From: Duganella aquatilis
GTDB lineage: Bacteria; Pseudomonadota; Gammaproteobacteria; Burkholderiales; Burkholderiaceae_D
Reading direction: 5' to 3'
NCBI RefSeq assembly: GCF_009674565.1
Contig: NZ_WKJL01000015.1
Coordinates: 1-64,000 of the forward strand
Length of the DNA: 64,000 nucleotides
A program made the translations under genes and the position numbers. The notes under the pieces were generated by a model. That model did not search any database and was not told the origin of the DNA. It was given only the letters and a program-made list of their open reading frames with translations. Below, in pieces: positions 9,176 to 17,974 of the stretch. How positions within the stretch are numbered: position 1 is the first letter of the stretch; each line of letters opens with the position of its first letter.

Positions 9176-9752
9176 AGTGAAGAACCTGATCATCAAGGGC
9201 CGCGAAGTCGTCGCGGATGACTGGCAGGTGCTGCGCCTGGCCGAACCGGCCGAAGGCGCGCCGCCGCACGATCCGGCCACCGTGTCCGTCCCGGCCGGCA
9301 AATTCATCGTGCCGCAAAGCCTGTGGCTGGTGCAGCGCGACGTGCTGGCGGCGCGCTCCGACGCCGGCGAGATCGGCGTCTGGATCGCCAGCGACGAGCG
9401 TCCGGAAGCGATCAAGGACGACCTGTCCCGCTTCCCGGTGGTCGCTGTCGATTTCCCGAAATTTACCGACGGCCGCGGTTACTCGATCGCCTACAACCTG
9501 CGCACCCGCCTGGGCTGGACCGGCGAACTGCGCGCCATCGGCGACGTGCTGCGCGACCAGCTGTTCTCGATGCAGCGCGTGGGCTTCAACGCCTACTCGG
9601 TGCGTTCCGACCGCGACGTGCACGATGCGCTGAAAGGCCTGTCCGATTTCTCCGAAACCTACCAGGCGTCGGTTGACCAGAAAGTGCCGCTGTTCCGCCG
9701 CTTTGCGCGTCCCGCGCCGGCGAGCACCAACAACGACGGCGCCGGCATCTGA
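9168..9752 (+). CDS. DUF934 family protein, probably supports sulfite reduction
   Basis: Protein of 194 aa belonging to the DUF934 family, which is found almost only beside cysI/cysH. I chose the ATG at 9168 because GGAG (9155-9158) is 9 nt upstream; an in-frame ATG at 9162 is too close to it. The gene overlaps cysI by 8 bp. Conserved-looking segments include WQVLRLAE, GVWIASDE, FPKFTDGRGYSIAYNLR and the RVGFNAYSVRSDRD region. No membrane segment and no cofactor motif are visible. The role is inferred from context: an accessory or redox partner of sulfite reductase. Confidence 0.85.
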   Translation: MSEVKNLIIKGREVVADDWQVLRLAEPAEGAPPHDPATVSVPAGKFIVPQSLWLVQRDVLAARSDAGEIGVWIASDERPEAIKDDLSRFPVVAVDFPKFTDGRGYSIAYNLRTRLGWTGELRAIGDVLRDQLFSMQRVGFNAYSVRSDRDVHDALKGLSDFSETYQASVDQKVPLFRRFARPAPASTNNDGAGI

Positions 9753-9763
9753 TTGGAGCAGCA

Positions 9764-10480
9764 ATGAGTGACCTGAGCAAGCTGATTGCGGATACGCGCG
9801 CCACGCTGTCCCGCATCGCCAGCGACTTTACCCCGGCCGTCTTCGCCTCCTCGCTGGCGGCGGAAGACATGGTGCTGACCGATTTGATCCTGAAGGGCCG
9901 GTACGACATCGGAATCTTCTCGCTGGAAACCGGCCGCCTGCACAAGGAAACGCTGGCCATGCTGGACAGGGTGAAAGAACACTACGGCTACGAGATCGCG
10001 GTGTTCAAGCCGCAGACCGAGGCGGTGGACGCCTACGTCGCGCAGAATGGCCTGAACGCCTTCTATGACAGCGTCGAGATGCGCAAGGAATGCTGCCGCA
10101 TCCGCAAGGTCGAGCCGCTGGGCCGCGCCTTGCTGGGCAAGAAGGCATGGGTCACCGGCCAGCGCCGCGCGCAAGCCGCCACCCGTGGCTCGCTGATGGT
10201 GGAAGAGGACGACGCCGCCCACCTGATGACCAAGTTTAATCCGCTGGCCGACTGGTCGGAGGAGGATGTGTGGCACTACATCCGCGAGAACAACGTGCCT
10301 TACAACGCGCTGCACGATCAAGGCTATCCGTCGATCGGCTGCGAACCGTGTACCCGCGCCATCCAGCCAGGCGAGGATGTCCGCGCCGGCCGCTGGTGGT
10401 GGGAGAACCCGGAATCGAAAGAATGCGGCCTGCACGTCGTCGACGGCAAACTGATACGCATTAAATCTGTTGCAGCTTGA
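9764..10480 (+). CDS. cysH: Adenylylsulfate reductase, CysH family with [4Fe-4S] cluster
   Basis: PAPS/APS reductase family enzyme (238 aa) making sulfite with thioredoxin as reductant. The cluster motif C110-C111 ... C193-X2-C196 (KECCRIRKVEPL and GCEPCTR) is present, which in this family marks the iron-sulfur form that mainly uses APS. No CysC kinase is fused to CysN nor seen nearby, consistent with direct APS reduction. The catalytic Cys is C221 in the C-terminal KECGLH. The N-terminal nucleotide-binding part has FASSLAAEDMVL and SLETGRLHKET. It lies 11 bp after the DUF934 gene and just before cysD. Confidence 0.93.
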   Translation: MSDLSKLIADTRATLSRIASDFTPAVFASSLAAEDMVLTDLILKGRYDIGIFSLETGRLHKETLAMLDRVKEHYGYEIAVFKPQTEAVDAYVAQNGLNAFYDSVEMRKECCRIRKVEPLGRALLGKKAWVTGQRRAQAATRGSLMVEEDDAAHLMTKFNPLADWSEEDVWHYIRENNVPYNALHDQGYPSIGCEPCTRAIQPGEDVRAGRWWWENPESKECGLHVVDGKLIRIKSVAA

Positions 10481-10490
10481 AAGAGATCCA

Positions 10491-11420
10491 ATGAACGCTT
10501 TAGTAGAAAACAATGTGCACGTGAACGCGCGCCACCTCGACGCTTTGGAGTCCGAAGCGATCCACATCATGCGCGAAGTGGCTGCCGAATGCAGCAATCC
10601 TGCCCTGCTGTTCTCGGGCGGTAAAGACTCGGTGGTCCTGCTGCGCATCGCGGAGAAGGCTTTCCGCCCTGGCAAATTCCCGTTCCCGCTGGTGCACGTC
10701 GATACCGGCCACAATTTTGAAGAAGTCATCACCTTCCGCGACAAGCGCGTGGCCGAACTGGGCGAACGCCTGATCGTCGGCTCGGTGGAAGAATCGATCC
10801 GCAAGGGCACGGTGCGCCTGCGTAATCCGCAAACCGATTCGCGCAACGCCGCGCAGGCGGTGACGCTGCTGGAAACCATCGCCGAACATGGCTTCGACGC
10901 CTGCATCGGCGGCGCCCGCCGCGATGAAGAGAAGGCCCGCGCCAAGGAGCGCATCTTCTCCTTCCGCGACGAATTCGGCCAGTGGGATCCGAAGTCGCAA
11001 CGCCCGGAACTGTGGGATCTGTATAACACCCGCGTCCATCCAGGCGAAAACATGCGCGTGTTCCCGATCTCGAACTGGACCGAGCTGGATGTGTGGCAGT
11101 ACATCGCCCGCGAAAAGCTGGAACTGCCGCCGATCTACTTCGCCCACGAACGCAAGGTCATTCCGCGCAACGGCCTGCTGGTGCCGCTGACCGACCTGAC
11201 GCCGGCGCGCGAAGGCGAAACCGTCGAAACGCAAGTGGTGCGCTTCCGTACCGTGGGCGATATCTCGTGCACCTGCCCGGTGTCCTCCGACGCGGCCACG
11301 GTGGACCAGATCATCGCGGAAACCGCGATCACCCAGGTGACCGAACGCGGCGCCACCCGCATGGACGACCAGACGTCCGAAGCATCGATGGAAAAACGTA
11401 AAAAAGCAGGATACTTCTAA
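10491..11420 (+). CDS. cysD: Sulfate adenylyltransferase subunit 2
   Basis: Small catalytic subunit of ATP sulfurylase (309 aa), forming APS from sulfate and ATP with CysN. The PP-loop LLFSGGKDSVVLLR, the segment HVDTGHNFEEVI and GGARRDEEKARAKER are all typical. A longer frame could start at 10470 inside cysH, but the ATG at 10491, after AAGAGA and 10 bp past the cysH stop, gives the usual N-terminus. Its stop codon overlaps the cysN start by one base (TAATG), indicating tight coupling of the two subunits. Confidence 0.96.
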   Translation: MNALVENNVHVNARHLDALESEAIHIMREVAAECSNPALLFSGGKDSVVLLRIAEKAFRPGKFPFPLVHVDTGHNFEEVITFRDKRVAELGERLIVGSVEESIRKGTVRLRNPQTDSRNAAQAVTLLETIAEHGFDACIGGARRDEEKARAKERIFSFRDEFGQWDPKSQRPELWDLYNTRVHPGENMRVFPISNWTELDVWQYIAREKLELPPIYFAHERKVIPRNGLLVPLTDLTPAREGETVETQVVRFRTVGDISCTCPVSSDAATVDQIIAETAITQVTERGATRMDDQTSEASMEKRKKAGYF

Positions 11421-12712
11421 TGACTCAGAACACCAACGAACAAAGCCTGCTGCGCTTTATTACCGCCGGTTCCGTCGATGACGGCAAATCCACGTTGATC
11501 GGCCGCCTGCTGTTCGACAGCAAGGGCATCTTCGCCGACCAGTTGGACGCCATGTCGCGCTCCAAGCACAAGCGCACCGTCGGCGACACCGTCGACCTGT
11601 CGCTGCTGACCGACGGCCTGGAAGCCGAACGCGAACAAGGCATCACCATCGACGTGGCCTACCGCTACTTCGCCACGCCGAAGCGCAAGTTCATCATCGC
11701 CGACACGCCGGGCCACGAACAGTACACCCGCAACATGGTGACCGGCGCCTCGACCGCCGACGCGGTCATCATCCTGGTCGACGTATCCAAGGTGAAGCTG
11801 CGCGAGGACGGCGGCGTGGACCTGCTGATCCAGACCAAGCGCCACTCGACCATCGCCCACCTGCTGCAGATCGAGCACGTGATCGTGGCCGTCAACAAGA
11901 TGGACCTGGTGAACTACGACCAGGGCATCTACGACCGCATCGTCAAGGCTTACGGCGAATTTGCCGCCAGCCTTGGCCTGAAGGACATCATGCCGATTCC
12001 GCTGTCCGCCCTGACCGGCGACAACGTGGTGGAAAAGAGCGAGAAGCTGGGCTGGTATCAGGGCCCGACGCTGATCGAGCTGCTGGAATCGCTGTCGGTG
12101 TACGACGAATCGCACGACGCGCCGTTCCGCTTCCCGGTGCAACTGGTGGCGCGCCACAACGGCCACGAAGCCAATGACTTCCGCGGCTACATGGGCCGCA
12201 TCGAAGCCGGCAAGGTGTCGGTCGGCGACAAGCTGGTGGTGCAGCCTTCGGGCCAGAGCGCGACCGTGAAAGACATCCTGACGCTGGAAGGTTCGCACCA
12301 GTCGGCGGTGGTGGGCCAGTCGATCACGCTGCTGCTCAACGAATACCTGGACATCTCGCGCGGCGACCTGCTGGCCAGCGCCGCGCAACCGGCCACCCAG
12401 CTGAAACAGCTGCAGGCCGACGTCTGCTGGATGTCGGACGAGCCGCTGGACCAGCGCCGCAAGTACTGGATCAAGCACGGCACCAAGCGGACTTCCGCCA
12501 AGGTGACGGCGATCGAGTCCCTGCTGGACATCAACACCCAGCAGCGCCACGGCGCCGAAGGCCTGAAGCTGAACGACATCGCGCGCATCGGCCTGACCGT
12601 ACAGCAGCCGCTGGCGGCCGACGCCTATAGCGACATCCGCGCCACCGGCGCCTTCATCCTGATCGACGAGGTGACGCACCAGACCGTCGCCGCAGGCATG
12701 ATCCGCCTGTAA
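11420..12712 (+). CDS. cysN: Sulfate adenylyltransferase subunit 1 (GTPase)
   Basis: GTP-binding subunit of ATP sulfurylase (430 aa), related to EF-Tu. G1 is GSVDDGKSTLIGRLL, G3 is DTPGHEQYTRN and G4 is NKMDLV. The length fits CysN alone; there is no C-terminal APS kinase (CysC) fusion as seen in NodQ-type proteins. GTP hydrolysis drives APS formation by CysD. Overlaps cysD by one base and is followed after 4 bp by cobA, all in the same operon. Confidence 0.96.
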   Translation: MTQNTNEQSLLRFITAGSVDDGKSTLIGRLLFDSKGIFADQLDAMSRSKHKRTVGDTVDLSLLTDGLEAEREQGITIDVAYRYFATPKRKFIIADTPGHEQYTRNMVTGASTADAVIILVDVSKVKLREDGGVDLLIQTKRHSTIAHLLQIEHVIVAVNKMDLVNYDQGIYDRIVKAYGEFAASLGLKDIMPIPLSALTGDNVVEKSEKLGWYQGPTLIELLESLSVYDESHDAPFRFPVQLVARHNGHEANDFRGYMGRIEAGKVSVGDKLVVQPSGQSATVKDILTLEGSHQSAVVGQSITLLLNEYLDISRGDLLASAAQPATQLKQLQADVCWMSDEPLDQRRKYWIKHGTKRTSAKVTAIESLLDINTQQRHGAEGLKLNDIARIGLTVQQPLAADAYSDIRATGAFILIDEVTHQTVAAGMIRL

Positions 12713-12716
12713 CGCC

Positions 12717-13478
12717 ATGCCGGCACTCGGGAAGGTGTATTTGATCGGCGCCGGCCCCGGCGCCCAGGACTTGATCACCGTGCGCGGCGCGCGCCTGCTG
12801 GCGCAAGCCGATATCGTGCTGCACGACGCGCTGGTGACGCCCGAGATGCTGGAACTGTGCCCGCAGGCGGAGAAGATCCCGGTCGGCAAACGCAGCGGCC
12901 AGCGTTCGGTGGCGCAGCAGGTCATCAACCAGCAGCTGGTGGAAGCCGCCGGCCGCGCGTCGTTGGTGGTGCGGCTCAAGGGCGGCGACCCGATGCTGTT
13001 CGGCCGCGCCGATGAAGAACTGCGCGCGCTGGAGCAAGCCGGCATCGCGGTCGATGTCGTCCCCGGCATCACCACCGCCGTCGCGGCGGCGGCAGCCACG
13101 CAACAGCCATTGACCAAGCGCGGTGTGGCCCGCAGCGTCGCTTTCTTCACCTCCTCCACCGCGCCGGAACATGCGGACCACGACGCCATCCCGGAAACCG
13201 ACACGCTGGTGCAGTACATGGGCGGCCGCGAAGCCATCGCCACCGCCGAGCGCCTGCTGGCGCACGGCCACGCGCCGGACAAGCCGGTGGTGGTGATCGA
13301 GAACGTCAGCCGCGCCGACCAGCAGATCCACCGCATCGACATCGCCCGCCTGGCGCAAGGCCTCGGCACGCCGCACGGCCCGGTACTGGTGATGATCGGC
13401 GAAGCGATGCGCGCGCGTCCGCACCAGCGCTTCAATACAGAGAGTAGCGGCCCAATAGCCACCCAACTCCGCGCCTGA
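12717..13478 (+). CDS. cobA: Uroporphyrinogen-III C-methyltransferase (SUMT)
   Basis: Stand-alone SUMT of 253 aa, converting uroporphyrinogen III to precorrin-2 with two SAM molecules, the first step to sirohaem. Family motifs visible: KVYLIGAGPGAQDLIT at the N-terminus, RLKGGDPMLFGRADEE (SAM and substrate site) and VVPGITTAVAAAAATQQPLTKRG. It is only the methylase part; the CysG dehydrogenase/ferrochelatase domain is absent. Position at the end of the cys operon shows its job is to make sirohaem for CysI. A CbiX/SirB-like chelatase at 16411-16800 may supply the last step. Confidence 0.94.
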   Translation: MPALGKVYLIGAGPGAQDLITVRGARLLAQADIVLHDALVTPEMLELCPQAEKIPVGKRSGQRSVAQQVINQQLVEAAGRASLVVRLKGGDPMLFGRADEELRALEQAGIAVDVVPGITTAVAAAAATQQPLTKRGVARSVAFFTSSTAPEHADHDAIPETDTLVQYMGGREAIATAERLLAHGHAPDKPVVVIENVSRADQQIHRIDIARLAQGLGTPHGPVLVMIGEAMRARPHQRFNTESSGPIATQLRA

Positions 13479-13527
13479 CTTCCCTCTTTCGGTATTAAAA
13501 TGTCCACTCCCATCACAAGAGGTTGCA

Positions 13528-14250
13528 ATGGACACTGTTCAACGACTGGAACGCGCCTGGAGCGCCCACGCCGCCGGCGAATTTGACGCCGCGCTGTCGG
13601 ATTACGTCTGGCTGTTCGACGCCACCGCCCAAGATCCCGCCACCGCCTCGCTGCGGCTGTCCTACGTGCTGTCCTCGTGGGCCAGGCTGGCCAGCGAACA
13701 CCTGCCGGCGCGCCGTGCGCTGGTCGAGCTGCGCGACCGCCTGACGGCGCAGCTGCTGGCCGCACCGGCCGACGCCGGCCTGTTCAACGATATCCACATC
13801 CTCAACGACAAGCTGGGCGACTTGCAGCATACCTATCACCTGTTCCAGCGCCTGCCGCAGCCGCTGGCGCAGCAGGTGGGGCTGGCCGCGCTGCGCTCGA
13901 TCATGGTCTGCGGCGACTTCGCGCTGGCGCGCCGCTACCTGCCCGATCCCGAGCAGCACCTGGCGCAGGCGGCGGCCAACCTGAATCAGCTGAAGAACAA
14001 TATCAACGCTCTGACCAACGAAGGCATCGCCGAACTGCTGGCCGACGTATACAACTACATCATCGAAGTGTCGCTGGTACTGGACTTGCTGGACGGCTGC
14101 GGCGATACTGCTGCGTCGGAGCGCGCCCGCCGCCAGGCTGTGGACCTGGTGCAGGCGCCCGAAGCGCGCGCCTGCGTGCAAGCGGAGCTGGCAGCTCCCG
14201 GCACCACGCTGGACGCCATGGTTGAACTACAAAATTCGGTGACTGCATAG
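13528..14250 (+). CDS. Unrecognised protein, TPR-like helical composition
   Basis: Protein of 240 aa that I cannot assign to a family. It is predicted to be almost wholly alpha-helical and rich in Ala, Leu and Asp. The start MDTVQRLERAWSAHAAGEFDAALSDYVWLFD resembles the first helices of tetratricopeptide repeats, and the protein has no signal peptide, membrane segment or Cys cluster. A good ribosome site (AGAGG) lies upstream. Its TAG stop overlaps the GTG start of the glutamine cyclotransferase gene, so the two are probably made together. A scaffold or chaperone-like role would be a guess. Confidence 0.75.
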   Translation: MDTVQRLERAWSAHAAGEFDAALSDYVWLFDATAQDPATASLRLSYVLSSWARLASEHLPARRALVELRDRLTAQLLAAPADAGLFNDIHILNDKLGDLQHTYHLFQRLPQPLAQQVGLAALRSIMVCGDFALARRYLPDPEQHLAQAAANLNQLKNNINALTNEGIAELLADVYNYIIEVSLVLDLLDGCGDTAASERARRQAVDLVQAPEARACVQAELAAPGTTLDAMVELQNSVTA

Positions 14251-15017
14251 TGAAAAAGATTGTCGCGCAAGCCCTCCTCCTCTCCGCCCTGTGGCCGGCC
14301 GTCGCATCGGCCGCCCTGCCCACCTACGATTTCAAGGTGGTGCGCAGCTATCCGCACGATACGCAGGCCTTCACCGAAGGCCTGCTGTACCGCGACGGCT
14401 TCCTGTACGAGAGCACCGGCTTGAGCGGCAAATCGTCGATCCGCAAGGTGAGCCTGGAAACCGGCAAGGTCCTGCAGAGCAAGGACATCCCGCCGCAGTA
14501 CTTCGGCGAGGGCCTGACGATCTGGGGCGACACGCTGGTGGGGCTGACCTGGCAGACGCAGACCGGCTTCGTGTTCGACCTGAAAACCTTCGAGCTGAAA
14601 AACCAGTTCGCCTATCCCGGCGAAGGCTGGGGCCTGACGCAGAACGGCAAGGAACTGGTGATGAGCGACGGTACCGCCACGCTGCGCTTCCTCGATCCGA
14701 AAACATTCCTTGAAGTGCGGCGCGTGAAGGTGACGGCGGACGGCATCGCCGTCGACCAGCTCAACGAGCTGGAAGTGGTGGACGGCGAAATCTTCGCCAA
14801 CATCTGGCACACCAACACCATCGCCCGCATCGACCAGAACACCGGCAAGATCACCGGCTGGATCGACTTCAGCAAGCTGTATCCGCAAGCCGGCAAAGGC
14901 CCGACCGGCGAAAACGTCATGAACGGCATCGCCTGGGACGCCGAGAAAAAACGCCTGTTCGTCACCGGCAAACTCTGGCCGAAGATCTACGAAGTCAAGA
15001 TCATCCCACGGAAGTAA
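14250..15017 (+). CDS. Glutaminyl-peptide cyclotransferase (glutamine cyclotransferase family)
   Basis: Exported enzyme (255 aa) of the plant/bacterial glutamine cyclotransferase family, which turns N-terminal Gln into pyroglutamate. Residues 1-21 are a signal peptide ending ASA. The five-bladed propeller shows family signatures: FTEGLLYRDGFLYESTGLSG, PPQYFGEGL, LTWQTQTGFVFD, GEGWGLTQNGKELVMSDGT, LNELEVVDGEIFANIW and MNGIAWDAEKKRLFVTGK. The start is GTG at 14250, overlapping the stop of the preceding gene. Its 3' end overlaps the end of the convergent LysR gene by 17 bp. Confidence 0.9.
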   Translation: MKKIVAQALLLSALWPAVASAALPTYDFKVVRSYPHDTQAFTEGLLYRDGFLYESTGLSGKSSIRKVSLETGKVLQSKDIPPQYFGEGLTIWGDTLVGLTWQTQTGFVFDLKTFELKNQFAYPGEGWGLTQNGKELVMSDGTATLRFLDPKTFLEVRRVKVTADGIAVDQLNELEVVDGEIFANIWHTNTIARIDQNTGKITGWIDFSKLYPQAGKGPTGENVMNGIAWDAEKKRLFVTGKLWPKIYEVKIIPRK

Positions 15018-15852
15018 ACAGCGCGATGATCTCGTCGGCGACGGCGCGCACCGGCGCCGCTCGGCGCACGTCTTCATGCATCACGATCCACAGCTTGCGC
15101 TTGATCGGACATAGCGACGCTTCGATCTCCACCAGTCCCGCCAGCGGAAAATAATCCGGCAGCACCGCCACGCCGCTGCCCGCCAGCGTGGCCTGGTACA
15201 GGGTGCCAAGATCGTTGGCGCGCATATAGCAGCGGCGCATGCCGCGTATCTTCTCCAGCCATTGATGTTGCGGCGCGTGCTGCAGCAGTTCGTCGTAGCC
15301 CAGGAATTCCCATTGCTCCGGCGCGCGCGAGGCCAGGTAGGCTTCGGTGGCGCACAGCCGGTAGGTCACCGTCGCCACGCTGCGCACCGCCAGCCCCGGC
15401 GCCGTGGGACGCGTGTAGCGCAGCGCGATGTCCGATTCACGCCGCATCAGGTCCGTCACGCGCAGCTCGGCGCGCAGATCCAGTTCGATGCCCGGCAGCC
15501 GGTGCAGCGCCGGCGGCAAGCGCGGCGCCAACACCCAGGCCGTCACCGCCGGCGGCGCCGACACACGCACCTTGCCGCTCAGCGCCGTGGTGCCGCTGGC
15601 TTCGCGCATCAATCCGTGCAGGCTCTCTTCCATCTTGCGCGCATGCGGCACCAGCGCCTTGCCAGCCGCCGTCAGCGACCAGCCTTTGGGAAAGCGGTCG
15701 AACAGCTTGACGGCGAGCTTCTCCTCCAGCGCGTCGATGCGGCGCGCCACGGTGGTGTGCTCGACGCCGGCCGCGCGCGCGGCGCCGGACAGCGTGCCGG
15801 CGTCGTGCAGGGCAAGGAAGAAGCGCAGGTCGTCCCAGTTAGGTTGGCTCAT
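15001..15852 (-). CDS. LysR-family transcriptional regulator
   Basis: LysR-type regulator of 283 aa. The N-terminal HTH has MSQPNWDDLRFFLALHDAGTLSGAARAAGVEHTTVARRIDALE-type sequence (about 1-60); the shorter start at 15852 is preferred over an in-frame ATG at 15867 because it matches the usual family N-terminus. The effector-binding domain follows (about 90-280). It is divergent from the lipocalin-like gene at 15943 with 90 bp between the starts, so that gene is its most likely target. The inducer is unknown. It ends by overlapping the cyclotransferase gene tail to tail. Confidence 0.88.
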   Translation of the reverse strand: MSQPNWDDLRFFLALHDAGTLSGAARAAGVEHTTVARRIDALEEKLAVKLFDRFPKGWSLTAAGKALVPHARKMEESLHGLMREASGTTALSGKVRVSAPPAVTAWVLAPRLPPALHRLPGIELDLRAELRVTDLMRRESDIALRYTRPTAPGLAVRSVATVTYRLCATEAYLASRAPEQWEFLGYDELLQHAPQHQWLEKIRGMRRCYMRANDLGTLYQATLAGSGVAVLPDYFPLAGLVEIEASLCPIKRKLWIVMHEDVRRAAPVRAVADEIIALFTSVG

Positions 15853-15942
15853 TGTGCAATTATGCACACATTGCGCGCAGGTTTTGCTAATTTTGCGCAG
15901 GCGGAATCGCCGCTATCGTGTCCTTATTTGAAAGGAGATGCG

Positions 15943-16434
15943 ATGAAACTGTTGAACCGCCTGTTTTGCCTGATGATGTGGGTGCCCGCGCACCAAGCCG
16001 CGATGGCCGCCCAGCCCTTTCCGCTGACCGGCACCTGGAAGCTGGTCGCCGCCGACCGCCTGCAAGCGGACGGCACGCGCGTGCACGACTACGGCGATGC
16101 GCCCAGCGGCGTGATGATGATCGATACAGATGGCCGCTACTCGGTGCAGATCTACCAGCAGGAGCGGCCGCGCTTTGCCGGCGGCGATAAAAAGTCCGGC
16201 ACGCCGCAGGAATTCCGCGCCGCTGTCGAAGGATCGAGCACGCACTTCGGCCGCCTGTCCATCGACGAGCCTTCGCGCACGCTGACCTTCATCATCGAGA
16301 GCGCCGGCTTCGCCAACTGGGAAGGCACGCGGCAGGAGCGCCGCTATGAATTGAACGGGGAGGAACTGAGCTACCGCGTGCCGGCGCGGCCGGACGGGCA
16401 GGTGCCGCTGTCAGTCTGGCGACGGATGCACTAG
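15943..16434 (+). CDS. Exported lipocalin-like domain protein
   Basis: Protein of 163 aa with an N-terminal signal-like segment (about 1-22, cleavage after AMAA) and a lipocalin-like domain (LTGTWKLVAADRLQADG, SGVMMIDTDGRYSVQIY, TFIIESAGFANWEGTRQERRY). Proteins of this kind are often annotated as lipocalin-like; the ligand is unknown. The start ATG at 15943 follows the strong ribosome site AAAGGAG. It is divergent from the LysR regulator and convergent with the CbiX-like gene, overlapping it by 24 bp at the 3' end. Confidence 0.8.
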   Translation: MKLLNRLFCLMMWVPAHQAAMAAQPFPLTGTWKLVAADRLQADGTRVHDYGDAPSGVMMIDTDGRYSVQIYQQERPRFAGGDKKSGTPQEFRAAVEGSSTHFGRLSIDEPSRTLTFIIESAGFANWEGTRQERRYELNGEELSYRVPARPDGQVPLSVWRRMH

Positions 16435-16800
16435 CGCGTTGACGCAGTAGTCGGACAGCGCATTGAGCACCGCCTCGTTCTCGCCGGCCGCCTCCACCAC
16501 GGTGATGGCGGCTTGCGGATGGGCGGCGCGCAGTTCGTCCACCATCAGCGGCAGGTCGCGCAGCACGTGGCCGCCCTGCCCCAGGAACACCGGCACCACG
16601 GTGATGTCGCTGATGCCGTCGGCGATCAGCGCGGCCGTCACTTCCGGCAACCGTGGCTGCATCAGTTCCAGATACGCCAGCACCACGCGCACGCCCGGCT
16701 CGCGCGCCTGCGTCAGGTCGCGCAAACGCTCGAACGGCGCCGCCCAGGACGCCGCGCGGGCGCCGTGGGCAAACAGAATCAGTGCGCGTTGTTGACTCAT
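16411..16800 (-). CDS. CbiX/SirB-family sirohydrochlorin chelatase
   Basis: Small single-domain class II chelatase (129 aa, typical of short CbiX/SirB). Metal-binding histidines are visible in LILFAHGAR (H12) and in FLGQGGHVLRDLP. Such enzymes insert Fe2+ or Co2+ into sirohydrochlorin. With cobA in the cys operon 3 kb away, iron insertion for sirohaem is the likely job, although the precorrin-2 dehydrogenase step is not seen in the window. It starts one base upstream of the lptG stop region on the same strand and may be read through from lptFG. Confidence 0.86.
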   Translation of the reverse strand: MSQQRALILFAHGARAASWAAPFERLRDLTQAREPGVRVVLAYLELMQPRLPEVTAALIADGISDITVVPVFLGQGGHVLRDLPLMVDELRAAHPQAAITVVEAAGENEAVLNALSDYCVNALVHPSPD

Positions 16801-17970
16801 CTAGTGCCGCTCCACCCACCACAAGGCCCATAGCGCCAGCAGCAGGAACAACAAACTCGGCGCAACCGCCGTCATGATCGCCGGCCAGGTGCTCAACAGG
16901 CCGAGGTGCGAGAACAGCGTATTCACCAGCAGGAAGCTCACGCCTATCATAATGCCGACGAAGATTTTCAGGCTCACGCCACCGCTACGCGTGTGCAGGT
17001 AGCCGAACGGCAGGGCCAGCGCCATCAGCACGAAGATGGCCAGCGGGTCGAACAGCTTCTTCCAGAAGGCGATCTTGAAGCGCTCGGTCTCCTGCTTGTT
17101 CTCCTGCAGGTGGCGGGTGTACACGGCCAGTTCGTTGGCGGACATGCGCTCCGGATCGGAACCGGCCACCGCCAGGATCTTCGGCGTAATCTCCGACAGC
17201 AGATCCTTGGTGGCGCTGTGGCGGGTTTCGATCATGCTCGATTCCTGCGCAAAGTTATTTTCCAGGTTGGCTTCCGCGCCCGGCTTGAGCAGCTCGGGAT
17301 TGGTGAACAGGTTTTCCGTGACATCGTTCAGCAGCCACTTGTTATTGCCCTGGAAGGTGCCGGTCTTGGCCAGCGTGATGGAGCGCAGGCGGAAGCTGGT
17401 GTCGAACTCGTACAGCTTGACGCCGATCAGCATGCCGTCCGGACGCACCTGGCGCACGTTGAAGAAGCGCGAACCGATGACGGTGCCGGTCATGCCCTCG
17501 GACTTGACGATATCCTTGGTCCACAGGCCGGAACGGAATTCCGACGAGATGGCGGCGCCACGGGCGCTCAGCTTGATCTTGTCGGCCAGCGGCGCGGTGC
17601 GCGGCGCAATCAGCTCGCCGAAAATGAAGGTGATAATCACCAGCACCAGGCCGATCTTGGCCAGCATCCACGCCACCATGCCGGTCGACATGCTGGAAGC
17701 GCGCATGATGGTGAATTCCGACGTGGCCGCAAACTGCGCCATGGTGTAGATGGTGCCGATCAGCGCCGCCAGCGGCATCACCTCATACACGTGGGCCGGC
17801 AGCTGCACCAGCACATACAGGAAGGCGTACTGGATCTCGTAGCCGTTCTTGCCGACCGACGGCAGTTCGCCGGTCAGGTCCATGAAGGCTTGCAGCGCCA
17901 AAAACGCCACCAGCACAAAGGCCACCGCTTGCAGAATCGAGACTGCGAAATAGCGTTGCAGGATTTTCAT
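16801..17970 (-). CDS. lptG: LPS export ABC transporter permease LptG
   Basis: Inner-membrane permease (389 aa) of the LptB2FG complex that extracts lipopolysaccharide from the inner membrane. The N-terminal TM bundle (MKILQRYFAVSILQAVAFVLVAFLAL, further helices to about 115), a periplasmic beta-jellyroll (about 120-290) and three C-terminal helices (about 300-388) follow the usual YjgQ plan. The family segment AFWKKLFDPLAIFVLMALALPFGY is present. It starts 4 bp after lptF on the same strand. The ATPase LptB is not in the window. Confidence 0.93.
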   Translation of the reverse strand: MKILQRYFAVSILQAVAFVLVAFLALQAFMDLTGELPSVGKNGYEIQYAFLYVLVQLPAHVYEVMPLAALIGTIYTMAQFAATSEFTIMRASSMSTGMVAWMLAKIGLVLVIITFIFGELIAPRTAPLADKIKLSARGAAISSEFRSGLWTKDIVKSEGMTGTVIGSRFFNVRQVRPDGMLIGVKLYEFDTSFRLRSITLAKTGTFQGNNKWLLNDVTENLFTNPELLKPGAEANLENNFAQESSMIETRHSATKDLLSEITPKILAVAGSDPERMSANELAVYTRHLQENKQETERFKIAFWKKLFDPLAIFVLMALALPFGYLHTRSGGVSLKIFVGIMIGVSFLLVNTLFSHLGLLSTWPAIMTAVAPSLLFLLLALWALWWVERH

Positions 17971-17974
17971 GCGA

